A DNA stretch of 42,549 nt, taken from NCBI GenBank assembly GCA_902800815.1, contig CADCGB010000022.1, forward strand, positions 1 through 42,549, written 5' to 3'. This DNA comes from Fibrobacter succinogenes. Lineage in GTDB: Bacteria > Fibrobacterota > Fibrobacteria > Fibrobacterales > Fibrobacteraceae. A program made the translations under genes and the position numbers. Numbering within the stretch: position 1 is the first letter of the stretch; every line of letters begins with the position of its first letter. The notes under the pieces were generated by a model. The model saw nothing but the letters and a program-made list of their open reading frames with translations. It did not search any database and had not been told where the DNA came from. Positions 1 through 8,774 of the stretch are shown one piece after another.

Positions 1-95
1 GTCATACCCGTTCCCATTCCGAACACGGCAGTCAAGCCTCCCTTCGCCGATGGTACCTGGCCTCCGGGCCCGGGAGAGTAGGGCGCCGCTGGATT
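1..95 (+). rRNA. rrf: 5S ribosomal RNA, 3' part (5' end outside window)
   Basis: The window opens inside a 5S rRNA. The conserved core CCCATTCCGAACACGG at about 11-26 is followed by the loop E / helix IV segment and the GGGAGAGTAGG stretch near 71-82, which are diagnostic of bacterial 5S. The 3' end is placed near 95, just before a strong terminator, but the exact end cannot be fixed because the 5' pairing strand is missing. It is presumably the last gene of an rRNA operon that lies to the left. Confidence 0.93.
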
Positions 96-98
96 CAC

Positions 99-135
99 GC
101 CCCCTTGACGGTAAACCGTCGAGGGGGCTTTTTTT
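99..135 (+). terminator. rRNA operon terminator 1
   Basis: A 13-bp stem (99-111 pairing with 116-128, one G-U wobble) with the loop TAAA is followed by a run of seven T. It lies directly behind the 5S rRNA and is a textbook intrinsic terminator. Confidence 0.93.
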
Positions 136-145
136 ATATACCGTT

Positions 146-247
146 CCGCCTTGCGGCTCCACTCCCACCTAAAGGTGGCCATGTCCACATAGGCGCTGAA
201 GCGCCAAGTGGTCAAAGGTCGCCGCCACGACTCGTCAGTACGAGTCG
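146..247 (+). other. array of four small stem-loops between two terminators
   Basis: There is no gene between 136 and 454. The stretch holds four short perfect hairpins in a row: CCGC-ctt-GCGG at 146-156, CCACC-taaa-GGTGG at 165-178, GGCGC-tgaa-GCGCC at 192-205 and CGACTCGT-cagt-ACGAGTCG at 228-247. They sit between two similar terminators. The segment could be a trailer RNA, a small RNA, or a degenerate copy of the operon end; the sequence alone does not decide. Confidence 0.4.
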
Positions 248-259
248 CTTGCGGCTCAC

Positions 260-296
260 AGCCCCTTGCCGTAAACCTCGGAGGGGGCTTTTTTTA
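260..296 (+). terminator. rRNA operon terminator 2, imperfect copy of terminator 1
   Basis: AGCCCC at 260-265 pairs with GGGGCT at 284-289; the upper stem is imperfect, and a run of seven or more T follows. The order of blocks (CCCCTT, then GTAAAC, then GAGGGGGCTTTTTTTAT) matches terminator 1, so this looks like a duplicated and drifted copy. Confidence 0.8.
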
Positions 297-372
297 TTTA
301 GGAGAGACCGCTCGCGGTAACTAGTAACCATCCATTTACATACATTGCGTATTGCACAACGCTTATGTGCCT

Positions 373-397
373 GGCTCCGCTTTTGCGGGGCCTTTTT
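373..397 (+). terminator. intrinsic terminator upstream of the fibro-slime gene
   Basis: GGCTCCGC (373-380) pairs with GCGGGGCC (385-392) around a TTTT loop, with one G-U pair, followed by TTTTT. It shields the fibro-slime gene from rRNA read-through. It also argues against the ATG at 365 as a start, since that would translate through the hairpin. Confidence 0.75.
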
Positions 398-454
398 CGT
401 TTGTGCGGATATATTTTAAGAATGTTGTTTGAAGTCTGCGCGAAAGGAGTGTTT

Positions 455-3400
455 ATGAAGCGCGCGTGTTTGGGTGTATTCTTTTTGCTGTTGTGCGGGC
501 AAATTGCCTGGGCCGACCTTATTCTGCATTTCCAGTCGCCGTGGCGCGGCGATGCGACCCGCAGTGAATATGTGCCGCATGTCCTGGGCGGTGCGGGTGG
601 CGACTACAACCCACATTTTGACGCAAATTCCTCGACGATGATGAAGAGCGATGGCGACGGCTGGTTCACCTACACATGGGTGGGCAAGACGCTCGCCGAT
701 TTCCAGGACTGGATGAGCTTCAACATCAAGGCCTGCCCGAATACTGCCGACTATAATTTTAACCAGAACAACTGCGTCGCGTGGGGCTCGAACGAATTCA
801 AGATGGGCGAGTTCTTTGGCACGGAGACGGAGCTCTGGCTGTACACGAAGGCCGACGGTACCTACGAGAAGTCGTTTATGGCTCCGGGTTCGAAAATAGT
901 GTGGTTCAAGAGCCCGTGGGGCAACAAGGCCCTGCCCCAGATGATCTTCGGTGCAGATTCTGTGCTGATGCGATTTATCCCGGGCGATGCTTCGAAGTGC
1001 GGTTGGTTCTACGGCTCGGTTACGCCCACGATGATGGCGGCGAACCCGATACAGAGCGCTTACTTTGTTCGCTACAAGGCCCCGTGGTACAGTTTCCCGG
1101 CAGACAGTGCCGCCGTCGTGGAACTTGCTGCGGTACTTGCGGCCACCGACACGGTGTTTGTCGACGGGACGGCGGACGCACCCGAGGTGACGCTTGAAAT
1201 CGGGAGCAAGGGCGAATGTTTTGACCCGACGCGGGTACTTCACGTTTATCACCCGTGGCGCACCAACACGAGTTATCGCGACAGCGCCTTCTACATCTCG
1301 GTGGACAACAACATCATGAACCAGCCGACTCCGCTCACGGCTGAGGGTGAATACAAGTACTGGCGGCATATCAGTTTTGACGATTCGCTGGTGAGTTCGC
1401 CGAAGTGGAATTCGACGTGGGCGTGGGTGCAGTTCTATCGCGGGCAGAACGAGTGGCCGCAGCACAAGTATTTCGACGATGCGGAGCGCCCGCTGGCCAC
1501 GGACCTGTTCCCTGCCGGCATTTACGAGACGTGGATGTTCGCGAGCACGTCGTTGCATGTAAAGGATTTTGTGTATTACCCGCCGGAGCCGAAGGTAGTG
1601 CGTTTGCTGAGTCCGTGGGACGACATGTCGCCTTCGATGCTCGTGGTTTCGATGGACGATACGGTAAAGATGGGCCCGCTGCCTATGGACCGCCAGAAGG
1701 ATACCTGCGGCTGGTACGAGGGTACCTACTACAAGCATGTGGATGACTGGGGCGTCTATTTTAAGCAGACGTTCGGCATGGATTACTACAGCATGGGCGG
1801 AATTGCTGCCGAGGGCAAGGACCTGGGCGAGGCGGTACATCTTGACTCGGTGCTGAAGGTGCGCGATACGGTGTGGGTGCATCCCTACCCGGTTTCGAGC
1901 AGTGCCCCGCTGCTGGACGTGGCGTTCCCGAACCACCTGGGACGCTGCCCCGAGATGAAGATTTCGGCGATGGTGGTGGACTGGGCCGGAGAATCGTATG
2001 CGGACGCGATTGACGTGGATTTTGGAAATATCTACAACGGTAACCCCTATACGTCGGTCTGGGGGCTTAACCAGAATGGCGAAATGGATACGCTCAAGAC
2101 GTGTGGCGGGCACGTGCTGGGGATGGTTCAGGATAAACTAGTAAACGGCTTGCCTGCGCGCGTAGATTCGTTAGTTTATCCGTGGAACCAGTGTTCCGCG
2201 GCGCACGAGATCGAGAAATGGTTTGTGCCGCAGGTGGTGGCGACCGATGCCGCGGGCAAGGAATACACGAATGCGACTTGCCGCGATATTGATTTGACGC
2301 TCGACGAGGAAGGGTTCTGGCTTGCGGATTTTACGAACGAGAACGACTGCAACGACACGCTGAACCCGGGATTTTATCCGATTGACGATTTCGAGTACCT
2401 GGATTCCGCGAAGACGGTGAAGAACCCGAAATTCGACTGGAACGTGAGCGGCTGCAGGCACAACTACAGCTTCGCGATGAAGATTTCGGCGCAGTTCCAG
2501 TACATTCCGGGGCAGTACTTTGAGTTCCGCGGTGACGATGACGTGTGGGTGTTTATCGACAATCGCCTTGCGGTGGATATCGGCGGGTGCCACAACCCGG
2601 TAGAAGGCGCGGTGAACCTCGATACGATGGGGCTCGAGGAAGGCAAGATCTATCCGTTCCATATTTTCTTCTCGGAAAGGAACGCGACGGGCTCGAACTT
2701 CAAGATGCGTACCTCCATCAACCTGCAGACGGAAAAGCGCTACTTCCCGGTGGAACAGCATACGGATGACGGTACCATCGAGTACGTGATTCTGCAGATT
2801 CTCACGGAAGAGAACCTGACCTGCGATATTTCGAGCGTGGGGAAGGTGGACACGACGCTTGCGGAATCCTCCTTCATTCTGTACGGGCAGACGGCGCTGC
2901 AGGAAGGCGAGGTGCTGAAGCCGGGCGTGAACTACGGGGGCATTACCATCAACGAGAACATGGCGGGCTTTGTTATCGATACGGCGGCAATTGTGCGTGC
3001 GCGTGCGCTCCCGCCGGGAATGTACATGCTCGATTTTTACCTGGTGGCAGACCCCTCGCAGCGTTCGCAGGTTTATTTCGAGGTGCCGGAATACCCGCTC
3101 CCGGATATCGCGTTTGCGGATGCGGCTGGCGAGCCGTTCGACCCTGCGGGCTACAACCTGCTGATGGAGCGCATGGGCCAGCCCGGGGATAACGGCTCGA
3201 AGGATACGCTGATGGCGTTCGTCTCTTACCCGGTGACTATCATGGTGACATACATCGGGCAGGTCTGTGCGGATTGTATTGTGACGGTGGACCTCACGAC
3301 TGCGGATTCGCTCTCGTTCCTAGATGCAAACGGCCAGCCGATTACGAGCGTCACGACCGACTCTACGGGCTATGCGACGTTCTACGTGATGGGTTTTGCC

Positions 3401-4669
3401 GCAGTGAACGATGCGTCGTTTATGGTTTCGGGCTCGCAGGTGGCCAACAAGCTCGTGTGGGATGGCATCAACCTGATGGAACCGCCCGTACCCTTTGCGA
3501 GCAAGGGCTATATGTATGACCGCGATGGTGACGGCGTGCCCGATAGCCTGCATATTCCGTTTAGCGACAAGCTCGATACCGATGTGCCCGATACGCTTGC
3601 GTGGTCGTTCGGCGATTCCACGTGGAAAACGACAACGACTGTCGATGATGTGCGTGCGTTAATCTGGAACGAGTCCGACATCGTGATTACGGCGGATTCG
3701 CTCATTCCGAAGGTCTTTACCGGCGGGAGCAAGGAAGTTTATCAGGGTGGCCTGCATTACCACTACACCTACTGGGACGAGGACAAGGGCGACTCGATTT
3801 CGCTTTCGATGAATGGCGTCGTCGAGGATAAGGTGGGCCCGATACTCATGAGCGCGATTGTGACTCCGGGTACGGACAAGCTTACGACTCTCACGCTGTT
3901 GTTGAGTGAAGGGACGCTCGACACGAACCTCGCGGCGGCAGACCTGTTCAACTTCAAGATTTGGCGCATGGGGGCGGAAGCTTCACTGCAGATGGTGACG
4001 CCGCGGGTAACCCGGATGCAGAACGGCGTACGGTACGACCTGTATTTCTATGGCGACGAGACGATGGTGCTCCCTGCGGTGGGCGATTCGGTACGGTTGA
4101 TGCCGGGCGTGATGCGCGACCTGAACGGCAATGTGCCGCATATCGCGAACCCGTGGGTGCGAATCATTGGCGGGCAGCGCCTGCTGGTGGATGTGCCGGG
4201 GCTCGTGACGCTGACAGAGGAACGCGCTCTCGAGACGCTCGCCTGGGAAGGCGGCGTGAAGACACTGGCGGTCGATCCGGAAATGTCTTTGAAGGATGCT
4301 ATCGAGCAGTACGGGCTCCCGGGCCAGATGCTGAACTACAATATGCAGGAACTTGCACTCACTGCGGGCGATTCGGTGTCGATTGATTCCATACGCATTG
4401 TCTGGAGTGTATCGTATTTCTCGACCCTCGGGCAGTTCGTGAACCATATGGACGGCACGATTGCGTGTTCGGACCCTGTGGTATTTAACGGCGATTGCCG
4501 CACGAACCCGGCGAAGGTGTTCCTCGCCTGGAATGCACGTAGCGACAGAGGGAGACTCGTGGGTACGGGCGCGTATATCTCGAAACTCGAGTGGAAGGTC
4601 GTTGCCGGCAATGAGACCGTAGGCAAGCGCGACGACACGTTTACCGTAGGCGTGAGACGCGGAAAATAG
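455..4669 (+). CDS. large secreted fibro-slime domain protein
   Basis: A predicted exported surface protein of 1404 residues. I chose the ATG at 455, not 365, because AAAGGAG at 444-450 precedes it and a clear signal peptide follows (MKR, hydrophobic core, cleavage near AWA-D). Four segments centred on an aromatic-rich [SH]PW motif occur near residues 26-30, 151, 261 and 384, a period of roughly 110-125 residues, suggesting four related N-terminal modules. The fibro-slime (PA14-like) domain lies about residues 585-760, with the hallmark RGDDDVWVFIDNRLAVDIGG near 692. A Ca-binding-like DRDGDGVPD loop is near 1021, and a C-terminal module contains GRLVGTGAYI near 1368. Family knowledge: fibro-slime proteins are an expanded surface family in Fibrobacter, linked with adhesion and gliding slime. 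Binding to plant cell wall is my inference. Confidence 0.85.
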   Translation: MKRACLGVFFLLLCGQIAWADLILHFQSPWRGDATRSEYVPHVLGGAGGDYNPHFDANSSTMMKSDGDGWFTYTWVGKTLADFQDWMSFNIKACPNTADYNFNQNNCVAWGSNEFKMGEFFGTETELWLYTKADGTYEKSFMAPGSKIVWFKSPWGNKALPQMIFGADSVLMRFIPGDASKCGWFYGSVTPTMMAANPIQSAYFVRYKAPWYSFPADSAAVVELAAVLAATDTVFVDGTADAPEVTLEIGSKGECFDPTRVLHVYHPWRTNTSYRDSAFYISVDNNIMNQPTPLTAEGEYKYWRHISFDDSLVSSPKWNSTWAWVQFYRGQNEWPQHKYFDDAERPLATDLFPAGIYETWMFASTSLHVKDFVYYPPEPKVVRLLSPWDDMSPSMLVVSMDDTVKMGPLPMDRQKDTCGWYEGTYYKHVDDWGVYFKQTFGMDYYSMGGIAAEGKDLGEAVHLDSVLKVRDTVWVHPYPVSSSAPLLDVAFPNHLGRCPEMKISAMVVDWAGESYADAIDVDFGNIYNGNPYTSVWGLNQNGEMDTLKTCGGHVLGMVQDKLVNGLPARVDSLVYPWNQCSAAHEIEKWFVPQVVATDAAGKEYTNATCRDIDLTLDEEGFWLADFTNENDCNDTLNPGFYPIDDFEYLDSAKTVKNPKFDWNVSGCRHNYSFAMKISAQFQYIPGQYFEFRGDDDVWVFIDNRLAVDIGGCHNPVEGAVNLDTMGLEEGKIYPFHIFFSERNATGSNFKMRTSINLQTEKRYFPVEQHTDDGTIEYVILQILTEENLTCDISSVGKVDTTLAESSFILYGQTALQEGEVLKPGVNYGGITINENMAGFVIDTAAIVRARALPPGMYMLDFYLVADPSQRSQVYFEVPEYPLPDIAFADAAGEPFDPAGYNLLMERMGQPGDNGSKDTLMAFVSYPVTIMVTYIGQVCADCIVTVDLTTADSLSFLDANGQPITSVTTDSTGYATFYVMGFAAVNDASFMVSGSQVANKLVWDGINLMEPPVPFASKGYMYDRDGDGVPDSLHIPFSDKLDTDVPDTLAWSFGDSTWKTTTTVDDVRALIWNESDIVITADSLIPKVFTGGSKEVYQGGLHYHYTYWDEDKGDSISLSMNGVVEDKVGPILMSAIVTPGTDKLTTLTLLLSEGTLDTNLAAADLFNFKIWRMGAEASLQMVTPRVTRMQNGVRYDLYFYGDETMVLPAVGDSVRLMPGVMRDLNGNVPHIANPWVRIIGGQRLLVDVPGLVTLTEERALETLAWEGGVKTLAVDPEMSLKDAIEQYGLPGQMLNYNMQELALTAGDSVSIDSIRIVWSVSYFSTLGQFVNHMDGTIACSDPVVFNGDCRTNPAKVFLAWNARSDRGRLVGTGAYISKLEWKVVAGNETVGKRDDTFTVGVRRGK

Positions 4670-4677
4670 CCTCGCAA

Positions 4678-6570
4678 CTATATCGGATACTTATCTTTCG
4701 CGGCTTCGAGTTCGGCGCTGGTCCGTTCCCATTCCGCGTATAGACTGTCGACAAGGTTCTTGTTGTCGTCCATATCCTTCGCGATGGCGGTGATGGCATT
4801 CCCGTCACCGGATTCCGAGGCGGTCACGAGCTTTGCCTCGAGTTCGCCGCCGAGGGCTTCCGCCTTCGCGATGTCTTCCTCAATTTTTGCAAGCTTCTTT
4901 TCGAGAGGCTTGATGACCTTGCTGCGCTCGGCGATGTAGTCGGCGCGCGCCTTGCGGTCTTCCTTGGCGCGGGGCGCAGCACTTGCGTTGCTTGCCGGTG
5001 CAGAACTGTCCGCATCGCCCTTTACGTCGATATTCGAAACTTTGATGTTCGCGGATTCGCTACCGCCGGGCTTCTTTTCAGATGCCCAGCCCACCTTCTC
5101 GAGGAAGTCCGCGTAGGTGCCTTCGAATATGCGGCACTTGCCGCCATCGAACACGACGAGCCTTGTGGCGAACGCATGCAGGAGTTCTTCATCGTGGGTC
5201 ACGACGAGGGCCGTGCCTTCGTAGTCTTCGAGTGCGTCGATGAGGCTCTCGATACTTTCCATATCCAGATGGTTCGTGGGTTCGTCGAGTAGCAGCATGT
5301 TGCATGCACTTGCGAGAATCTTCCCGAGGAGTACGCGGCTCCGCTCGCCACCACTGAGAACCTTCACCTTCTTGAGCGCGGCATCGCCGCTGAACATCAT
5401 GAGGCCCGCAAGCCCGCGGGCGCGGCTCTTCTGCGAGACTTCAGCGATGGCGGTTGCGATTTCTTCTTCGACGGTATTGTCTAAATTCAGGCGGTTGATA
5501 TTCGTCTGCCCGAAATAGTTTATCTGTAAGTTCGGATTATGGCTGATTTCGCCGGCGGTGGGCTGCAATTCCTTTGCAATCAGGTTCAGGAGCGTTGTTT
5601 TACCGCGGCCGTTCGGGCCGATGACTGCAATGCGGTCGCCCTTGAAGACTTCCATCGTTAAATCGGTGATAAGTTCCGGGCCGGCATCATACGCGAAAGA
5701 GAGTCCCTTGATCTGCAGCATTCGCTTGCCGGGGAACGGTGCCTCGGTAAAGCTGAAATCCAGGTTGCGCTCGTGGGTGAGTCGCTCGCCGGTCGCAAGT
5801 TTTGCGGCGGCCTTGATCTTGGACTGCACCATCGCGGCCTTTGCGGCCTTGTAGCGGAATCGCTCGATAACCTTCTCGAGCTGTTCCTTCTTCTTGGCTT
5901 CGTTCTCCTGCGTGCGCTGCGCGACTTCCTCTTCTTCGGCAATCGTCTCGCGCAGTTTTTCGACGGACCCCTTCACCTTGCGTATCTTGTGACGGTGAAT
6001 TCCGGCGGTGTGCGTGCAGACCTCGTCCATAAAGTGGTGGTCGTGCGTAATCAGCAGCACTTCGCCTTTCCAATTGCGCAGGAATCTGCTGAGCCAGCGC
6101 ATCGACACGATGTCGAGGTAGTTCGTGGGTTCGTCGAGCAGCAGCATGTCGGGCTCGCTTGCCAAGACTTTCGCGAGATTTAGGCGAATTTGGAAACCGC
6201 CCGAAAGGAGCGAGGGGCTCTTGTGCATGGATTCTTCGTCGAACCCGAGACCGAACAGGATTGCCTCTACCTTGTGTTCTTCCAGCCAGCCGTCTTCGTT
6301 GGGCTTCAAAACGCTGCAAGCCTCCTCGTGCACGGTCGCGTGCGTGAAGTTCAGGTGCTGCTGCAGGTAGCCCATCGTGTATTTCTTGGGAATGTCGATG
6401 GAACCGCCGTCGAGGCATTCCTGGCCCAGGATCATCTTGAACAGCGTGGATTTGCCGCAACCGTTGCGGCCCACGAGGCCCACGCGCTCATGGTCGCCCA
6501 CGAGCAGGCTCGCGCCATCGAGCAAAACTTGCACGCCGAATGATTTGGAGACGTTCTGGATCTGGATCAC
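4678..6570 (-). CDS. ABC-F family ATPase (Uup/YheS type)
   Basis: A soluble tandem ATPase of 630 residues; no membrane domain, as expected of ABC-F translation factors. The first cassette has Walker A GRNGCGKST (34-42), signature LSGGFQ (122-127) and Walker B LLLDEPTNYLD (143-153). A charged linker of about 205-260 follows. The second cassette has Walker A GPNGRGKTT (318-326), signature LSGGERSR (405-412) and LLLDEPTNHLD (426-436). The C-terminal 530-630 is a coiled-coil tail like that of Uup. The reading frame stays open to 6957, but homology begins at the GTG at 6570, and a TAAATTTG box (6576-6583) ends 5 nt before it. The extra upstream frame overlaps the divergent gene at 6607 and looks non-coding. 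Members act on stalled ribosomes or in antibiotic resistance; which applies here is unknown. Confidence 0.9.
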   Translation of the reverse strand: MIQIQNVSKSFGVQVLLDGASLLVGDHERVGLVGRNGCGKSTLFKMILGQECLDGGSIDIPKKYTMGYLQQHLNFTHATVHEEACSVLKPNEDGWLEEHKVEAILFGLGFDEESMHKSPSLLSGGFQIRLNLAKVLASEPDMLLLDEPTNYLDIVSMRWLSRFLRNWKGEVLLITHDHHFMDEVCTHTAGIHRHKIRKVKGSVEKLRETIAEEEEVAQRTQENEAKKKEQLEKVIERFRYKAAKAAMVQSKIKAAAKLATGERLTHERNLDFSFTEAPFPGKRMLQIKGLSFAYDAGPELITDLTMEVFKGDRIAVIGPNGRGKTTLLNLIAKELQPTAGEISHNPNLQINYFGQTNINRLNLDNTVEEEIATAIAEVSQKSRARGLAGLMMFSGDAALKKVKVLSGGERSRVLLGKILASACNMLLLDEPTNHLDMESIESLIDALEDYEGTALVVTHDEELLHAFATRLVVFDGGKCRIFEGTYADFLEKVGWASEKKPGGSESANIKVSNIDVKGDADSSAPASNASAAPRAKEDRKARADYIAERSKVIKPLEKKLAKIEEDIAKAEALGGELEAKLVTASESGDGNAITAIAKDMDDNKNLVDSLYAEWERTSAELEAAKDKYPI

Positions 6571-6575
6571 GCGTG

Positions 6576-6583
6576 CAAATTTA
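6576..6583 (-). promoter_or_regulatory. TAnnTTTG box, putative leaderless promoter of the ABC-F gene
   Basis: On the minus strand the sequence reads TAAATTTG, then 5 nt, then the GTG start codon at 6570. No Shine-Dalgarno sequence fits in between. It is one of ten such boxes in the window. Confidence 0.55.
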
Positions 6584-6606
6584 GAATTTTTTATTTTTCC
6601 CGTACC

Positions 6607-7038
6607 ATGACAGAGAACAAACGCGATAGCGAAAAAGTGGAAGGCCAGAAGGTTGCCGACAAGCATCCGGTGGGCAACTTCATGTGGAGCGTGGCTGTGG
6701 GTAGCCCGATTATCTCCTTTATTTTTCACCGCAAGAAGGTGGGAGCCGAGTTCGTTGTCACATTGATTTGTATAAACGTACTGCTCAATCTTGGCGACAA
6801 ACTCTTGATAGGGAGTCTTGACTGGGACCAGTATCCGCTTTTGAAAATCCCGGTATTCCTTGGTTATTGGGTGGCGCGATTCTGTGTACTGGGGAAGGCT
6901 GGCGCATGGCGGATGAGGATTGATGCCCCTAAGTACGATGCGGAAGAATTCCGCCACAAGGAAAAGATTGCGATTATTGTTGGCCTAATTTACTCGGCGC
7001 TCGTCATTACCGTCGATGTGATGGAAGCGCTGCAGTAA
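6607..7038 (+). CDS. small membrane protein of unknown function
   Basis: 143 residues, not recognised. The N-terminus is charged (about residues 1-20), followed by three or four hydrophobic segments near 25-40, 47-62, 77-93 and 123-140, so it is a predicted inner-membrane protein. It starts 36 bp from the divergent ABC-F gene and has no Shine-Dalgarno sequence; a TATTTTTC box at 6592-6599 lies 7 nt before the ATG. Its stop lies 6 bp before the alpha/beta hydrolase, so the two are probably co-transcribed. The second-to-third segment contains WVARFCVLGKAGAWRMRI, typical of small positive-inside loops. Confidence 0.7.
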   Translation: MTENKRDSEKVEGQKVADKHPVGNFMWSVAVGSPIISFIFHRKKVGAEFVVTLICINVLLNLGDKLLIGSLDWDQYPLLKIPVFLGYWVARFCVLGKAGAWRMRIDAPKYDAEEFRHKEKIAIIVGLIYSALVITVDVMEALQ

Positions 7039-7044
7039 CTTGTA

Positions 7045-8283
7045 ATGATGATGAAAAAGTATTTAAAGTTGTATGTCGCTGTTCTAGTTGTTTCTCTGGT
7101 ATCCATATTCGAGATTCAGCTTAGCAAGACTGCTGTTTACGAAGAGGAATCTCTCGATTCCGGTATCAAGGTGCTGGCGCAAATGCAGGACTTGTGGGAA
7201 TCGTATGCGAATGCTTCCGTGGATAGCTCGCTGGGTACTCCTTTTCGCCGGTATGCAATGCACACGATGCCTGTTTACGGGAAGGAGTTTCACTCGACGC
7301 TCATAGAATATCCTTATGGAAGTTCCAAGCGCACGGATTCACTTGCGGCAAAGCCTGCACATGGCATTATCTTGTATGTACACGGTTACAACGATTACTT
7401 TTTCCAGAGAGAACTTGCCGAGAAGGCGGATTCGGCGGGCTACGCCTTCTTTGCGATAGACCTGCACTATTGCGGGCGCTCGCTTATGCCCGGCGATGCT
7501 CGTGGCGACATGCGGAATATGCGCGAGTTCTTCGCGGAACTTGACTATGCCGTGGAACTTGCCCGCGTCATAACGAAGGAACGTGCGGAGAGTTTGGCCT
7601 TGATGAGTGAACAGGCTAATATCGCCGATACGACGGGTCGCGAGCAGAGACTCCTTGATGTGTCGCAGCGTGCGTATTCGCTCCCGATGGTCTTGATGGG
7701 ACATTCGCAGGGCGGTTTGCTGACGGCATTCTATGCGGACCAGCGTCCGGAAGAAAAATTTGCGGCGCTTGTCCTGAATAGTCCGTTTTTCGATTTCAAC
7801 TTCAACTGGCTCGTGCGTAATCTCGCGATTCCTGTCGTTTCAGAAATAGCGATACTCCTGCCGGATTTTTCGATTGGTTCGAGCGGGAACCCGAATTACG
7901 CCTATTCGCTCGACAGGAAATATTACGGCGAGTGGCTGTACAATACGGAATGGAAAAGCGAAAGCCGTCCGGAACAGTTCCTGGGTTGGGTTCGCGCGAT
8001 TCACAAGGCGCAACAGGAACTGCACAGGGGATTTCATATAAATTCACCGACACTTGTGATGCACGGCGACTGCACCGAGAAGGGCGAGGAATGGTCCGAG
8101 AACTACATGCACTGCGACGGCGTGCTCGATGTAGAACATATCGAAAAGTGGGCACCGAAAGTCGGGCCGAACGTGAAGACGGAAACGGTAGCGGGCGGCC
8201 TGCACGACTTGTTCCTCTCGCGCAAGGCGGTTCGTGACGAGGCGTACGCGAAGGCGTTCCGGTTTATCGACGAGAGCCTGTAA
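7045..8283 (+). CDS. membrane-anchored alpha/beta hydrolase, lysophospholipase-like
   Basis: 412 residues. The N-terminal hydrophobic segment (about 6-24) is a signal anchor or uncleaved signal peptide. The serine hydrolase fold is visible: oxyanion-region HGYND at 113-117, nucleophile elbow GHSQGG with Ser221, an acid candidate in HGDC (Asp342) and a catalytic His in GGLHD (His387). The order and spacing fit the monoacylglycerol lipase / lysophospholipase (Hydrolase_4) family, with an insertion at about 180-212 before the nucleophile. The start follows the upstream stop by 6 nt with only a weak ribosome site, so translation is probably coupled. The substrate is not predictable; an envelope lipid ester is my guess. 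Confidence 0.8.
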   Translation: MMMKKYLKLYVAVLVVSLVSIFEIQLSKTAVYEEESLDSGIKVLAQMQDLWESYANASVDSSLGTPFRRYAMHTMPVYGKEFHSTLIEYPYGSSKRTDSLAAKPAHGIILYVHGYNDYFFQRELAEKADSAGYAFFAIDLHYCGRSLMPGDARGDMRNMREFFAELDYAVELARVITKERAESLALMSEQANIADTTGREQRLLDVSQRAYSLPMVLMGHSQGGLLTAFYADQRPEEKFAALVLNSPFFDFNFNWLVRNLAIPVVSEIAILLPDFSIGSSGNPNYAYSLDRKYYGEWLYNTEWKSESRPEQFLGWVRAIHKAQQELHRGFHINSPTLVMHGDCTEKGEEWSENYMHCDGVLDVEHIEKWAPKVGPNVKTETVAGGLHDLFLSRKAVRDEAYAKAFRFIDESL

Positions 8284-8371
8284 TTAATCTATCTCAAGTC
8301 TTTAGCCTTGTAGAAATTGCGTGCGAAAACTTTCTATTATTTGGCAGAAAAGTTTTTAGCAAGGGCTTAAG

Positions 8372-8704
8372 ATGATTATCGATTTGAAAGGCATGGAAAC
8401 GACGGTGCTGCCGAACTTCAAGGGCGGCGAGAAGGAATACAAGGCCAAGATGTACTTTGACGGGACGACGCGCATTATGCACGGGACGCTCGAGCAGGGT
8501 GCATCTATCGGTTTCCACAAGCACGAGACCAACAGCGAAATCATGTTCTTCGTGAGCGGCAAGGGCAAGGTGCTCTTTGACGATGGCGTGGAATACGTGG
8601 AAGCGGGCCAGTGCCACTTTTGCCCGAAGGGCCATAGCCACAGTCTGATTAACGAGAGCGAGGAACCGCTCGTGTTCTACGCATGCGTTCCGGAGTTAGC
8701 GTAA
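8372..8704 (+). CDS. small single-domain cupin protein
   Basis: 110 residues, one cupin barrel. Motif 1 reads GFHKHETNSEIMFFVSGKG, giving metal ligands His49, His51 and Glu56. Motif 2 reads GQCHFCPKGHSH, giving His90. It is the size of stand-alone cupins that bind a divalent metal and act as isomerases, dioxygenases or small-molecule sensors; the substrate is not readable. Upstream there is only a poor ribosome site (AGGGCTTAAG before ATG). The 88-bp gap to the hydrolase holds TATTATTTGG near 8335-8344, which may be its promoter. Confidence 0.85.
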   Translation: MIIDLKGMETTVLPNFKGGEKEYKAKMYFDGTTRIMHGTLEQGASIGFHKHETNSEIMFFVSGKGKVLFDDGVEYVEAGQCHFCPKGHSHSLINESEEPLVFYACVPELA

Positions 8705-8713
8705 ATAAGGTTT

Positions 8714-8745
8714 GAGATTGCCGCGGCCTTGGGCCTCGCAATGAC
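8714..8745. repeat. REP-like intergenic palindrome, GTCATTGCGAG class
   Basis: On the minus strand the element starts GTCATTGCGAG and ends GGCAATCTC. It folds as an outer stem ATTGC (8717-8721) with GCAAT (8738-8742) and an inner GGCC-ttg-GGCC stem. Elements of this wording are scattered between genes in many unrelated bacterial genomes. Here it fills the gap between the cupin and phosphohexomutase genes. Confidence 0.6.
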
Positions 8746-8774
8746 AAGTTTAAATTAAAAACGGAGTATAAAAG

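Noticed and set aside
365..454. Extended N-terminus of the fibro-slime gene from the ATG at 365
   Set aside because: It would translate through a terminator hairpin (373-392) and place the signal peptide internally; the ATG at 455 has a good ribosome site and a signal peptide directly after it.
416..2113. Long open frame of 565 codons antisense to the fibro-slime gene
   Set aside because: Arg/His/Val-rich composition without domains; a shadow of GC-rich codons on the other strand. The same holds for the long antisense frames at 23203-24318, 27043-28488 and 30665-31729.
6571..6957. N-terminal extension of the ABC-F ATPase up to 6957
   Set aside because: The extra 129 codons match no ABC-F feature and are antisense to the small membrane protein gene at 6607.
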